Below, piece after piece: positions 23,591-24,013 of a DNA stretch of 24,013 nt; the stretch's first letter is position 1; every line of letters begins with the position of its first letter. The notes below the pieces were generated by a model that searched no databases, was not told the origin of the DNA, and saw only the letters and a list, made by a program, of their open reading frames with translations. Source of the DNA: Bacteriovoracaceae bacterium UBA4573 (lineage in GTDB: Bacteria > Bdellovibrionota > UBA1018 > UBA923); contig DGKJ01000017.1 in assembly GCA_002387735.1 (NCBI GenBank), forward strand, positions 21,158-45,170. The letters are read 5' to 3'. The position numbers were made by a program, and so were the translations under genes.

Positions 23591-24013
23591 ATGTCTAAAC
23601 CTCGACTCGTATCGTCGCAGACGACCCAAACAAAGTTCCGCTTAGCACCAGAGCTGCTCGTGAAAATCCACGATCTCATGGTCAAGGCCCGCACGCTCGA
23701 AGAGCGCCTCATCAAAATGTACAAACAAAACGATGGGTATTTTTGGATCGGTGGCCCGGGCGAAGAATCGTTCAACGTGCCCCTTGGCCTTTTGATCAAA
23801 AAAGGCCAAGGCCCAAAGTATGACTACTTTCATGGTCATTACCGCTCGAGCGCGGTGCTACTGGCTATGGGCGCCGACCCGTTCGACACCATTCGCCAAA
23901 TGAAAAATACGGCAAACGACCCCTATAGCGGGGGCCGCAATTTCGTAAATCACCAAAGCATTCAAAAATGGAACGTGTGCCCTATTTCGTCGCCGATTGA
24001 AGTGCAATACTCG
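23591..24013 (+). CDS. 2-oxoacid dehydrogenase E1 alpha subunit (pyruvate or branched-chain type), N-terminal part
   Basis: The frame is open from ATG at 23591 to the window edge (141 codons) and continues beyond it. It reads KARTLEERLIKMYKQNDGYFWIGGPGEES, then DYFHGHYRSSAVLLAMGADP and YSGGRNFVNHQS, the N-terminal pattern of thiamine-diphosphate-dependent E1 alpha subunits. The GDG-type cofactor motif would lie downstream, outside the window. With E1 beta, E2 and E3 it would decarboxylate pyruvate or branched-chain 2-oxoacids to acyl-CoA. The fragment does not decide which substrate. There is no Shine-Dalgarno sequence before the ATG. Confidence 0.85.
   Translation, partial: MSKPRLVSSQTTQTKFRLAPELLVKIHDLMVKARTLEERLIKMYKQNDGYFWIGGPGEESFNVPLGLLIKKGQGPKYDYFHGHYRSSAVLLAMGADPFDTIRQMKNTANDPYSGGRNFVNHQSIQKWNVCPISSPIEVQYS

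Noticed and set aside
23578..23839. Minus-strand reading frames opposite the E1 alpha gene
   Set aside because: They are antisense to a well-recognised coding region and show no features of their own.

Overview
The window looks like chromosomal DNA of a Gram-negative, didermic bacterium. Several lipoboxes, Sec signal peptides, a LolB-like lipoprotein and beta-barrel-type exported proteins point that way. Base composition is near 50% GC. The gene style suggests the Bdellovibrionota or a related deltaproteobacterial-type lineage: many short secreted proteins of unknown role, a stand-alone PHB/PHA-regulator domain protein, and long coiled-coil proteins. That placement is an inference from gene content; no rRNA is present to confirm it.

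Layout. (1) 145-2594: a divergent pair, an M48 metalloprotease lipoprotein (-) and a GT-C/GT39-like membrane glycosyltransferase (+). (2) 2595-2944: a tRNA-Leu(UAG) gene (-), its bidirectional terminator, and beyond it a 165-bp, ~70% GC element. Its left end repeats the 3' end of the tRNA exactly (22 bp), and its right end is tRNA-3'-end-like in inverted orientation. (3) 3073-4524: a secreted subtilase with its own promoter and terminator. (4) 13554 down to 4581 (-): an oligopeptide ABC transporter operon in the order oppA-B-C-D-F. It runs on into two unrecognised cytoplasmic genes, a degenerate HD-domain-like protein and an 800-residue coiled-coil protein, joined by 1-nt gaps and ATGA overlaps. 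(5) 16290 down to 13640 (-): a TPR lipoprotein followed by a LolB-like lipoprotein. (6) 16291-16630: a 340-bp intergenic leader with a strong rightward promoter and hairpins. (7) 16631-21590 (+): a PHB_acc_N protein, a small outer-membrane-type protein, the riboflavin genes ribD-ribE-ribBA-ribH, and a Cys-rich secreted protein, ending at a clear terminator. (8) 21663-22691 (-) and 22925-23539 (+): two divergent exported proteins of unknown function with a repeat-bearing intergenic region. (9) 23591 to the right edge: the N-terminal part of a 2-oxoacid dehydrogenase E1 alpha subunit.

How the genes work together. The four rib genes supply all the dedicated enzymes from GTP and ribulose-5-phosphate to riboflavin, apart from the phosphatase step. 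The opp genes form a complete importer: lipoprotein receptor, two permeases and two ATPases. The TPR/LolB pair probably acts in outer-membrane lipoprotein handling. Several genes without a Shine-Dalgarno sequence have promoter-like hexamers that would start the transcript at or within a few bases of the start codon, which suggests leaderless mRNAs.

The most unusual items are the tRNA-end-bounded GC-rich element at 2623-2787, the two unknown genes coupled to the peptide transporter, and the structured leader at 16339-16630. I saw no CRISPR array, transposase, integrase, toxin-antitoxin pair or defence gene.
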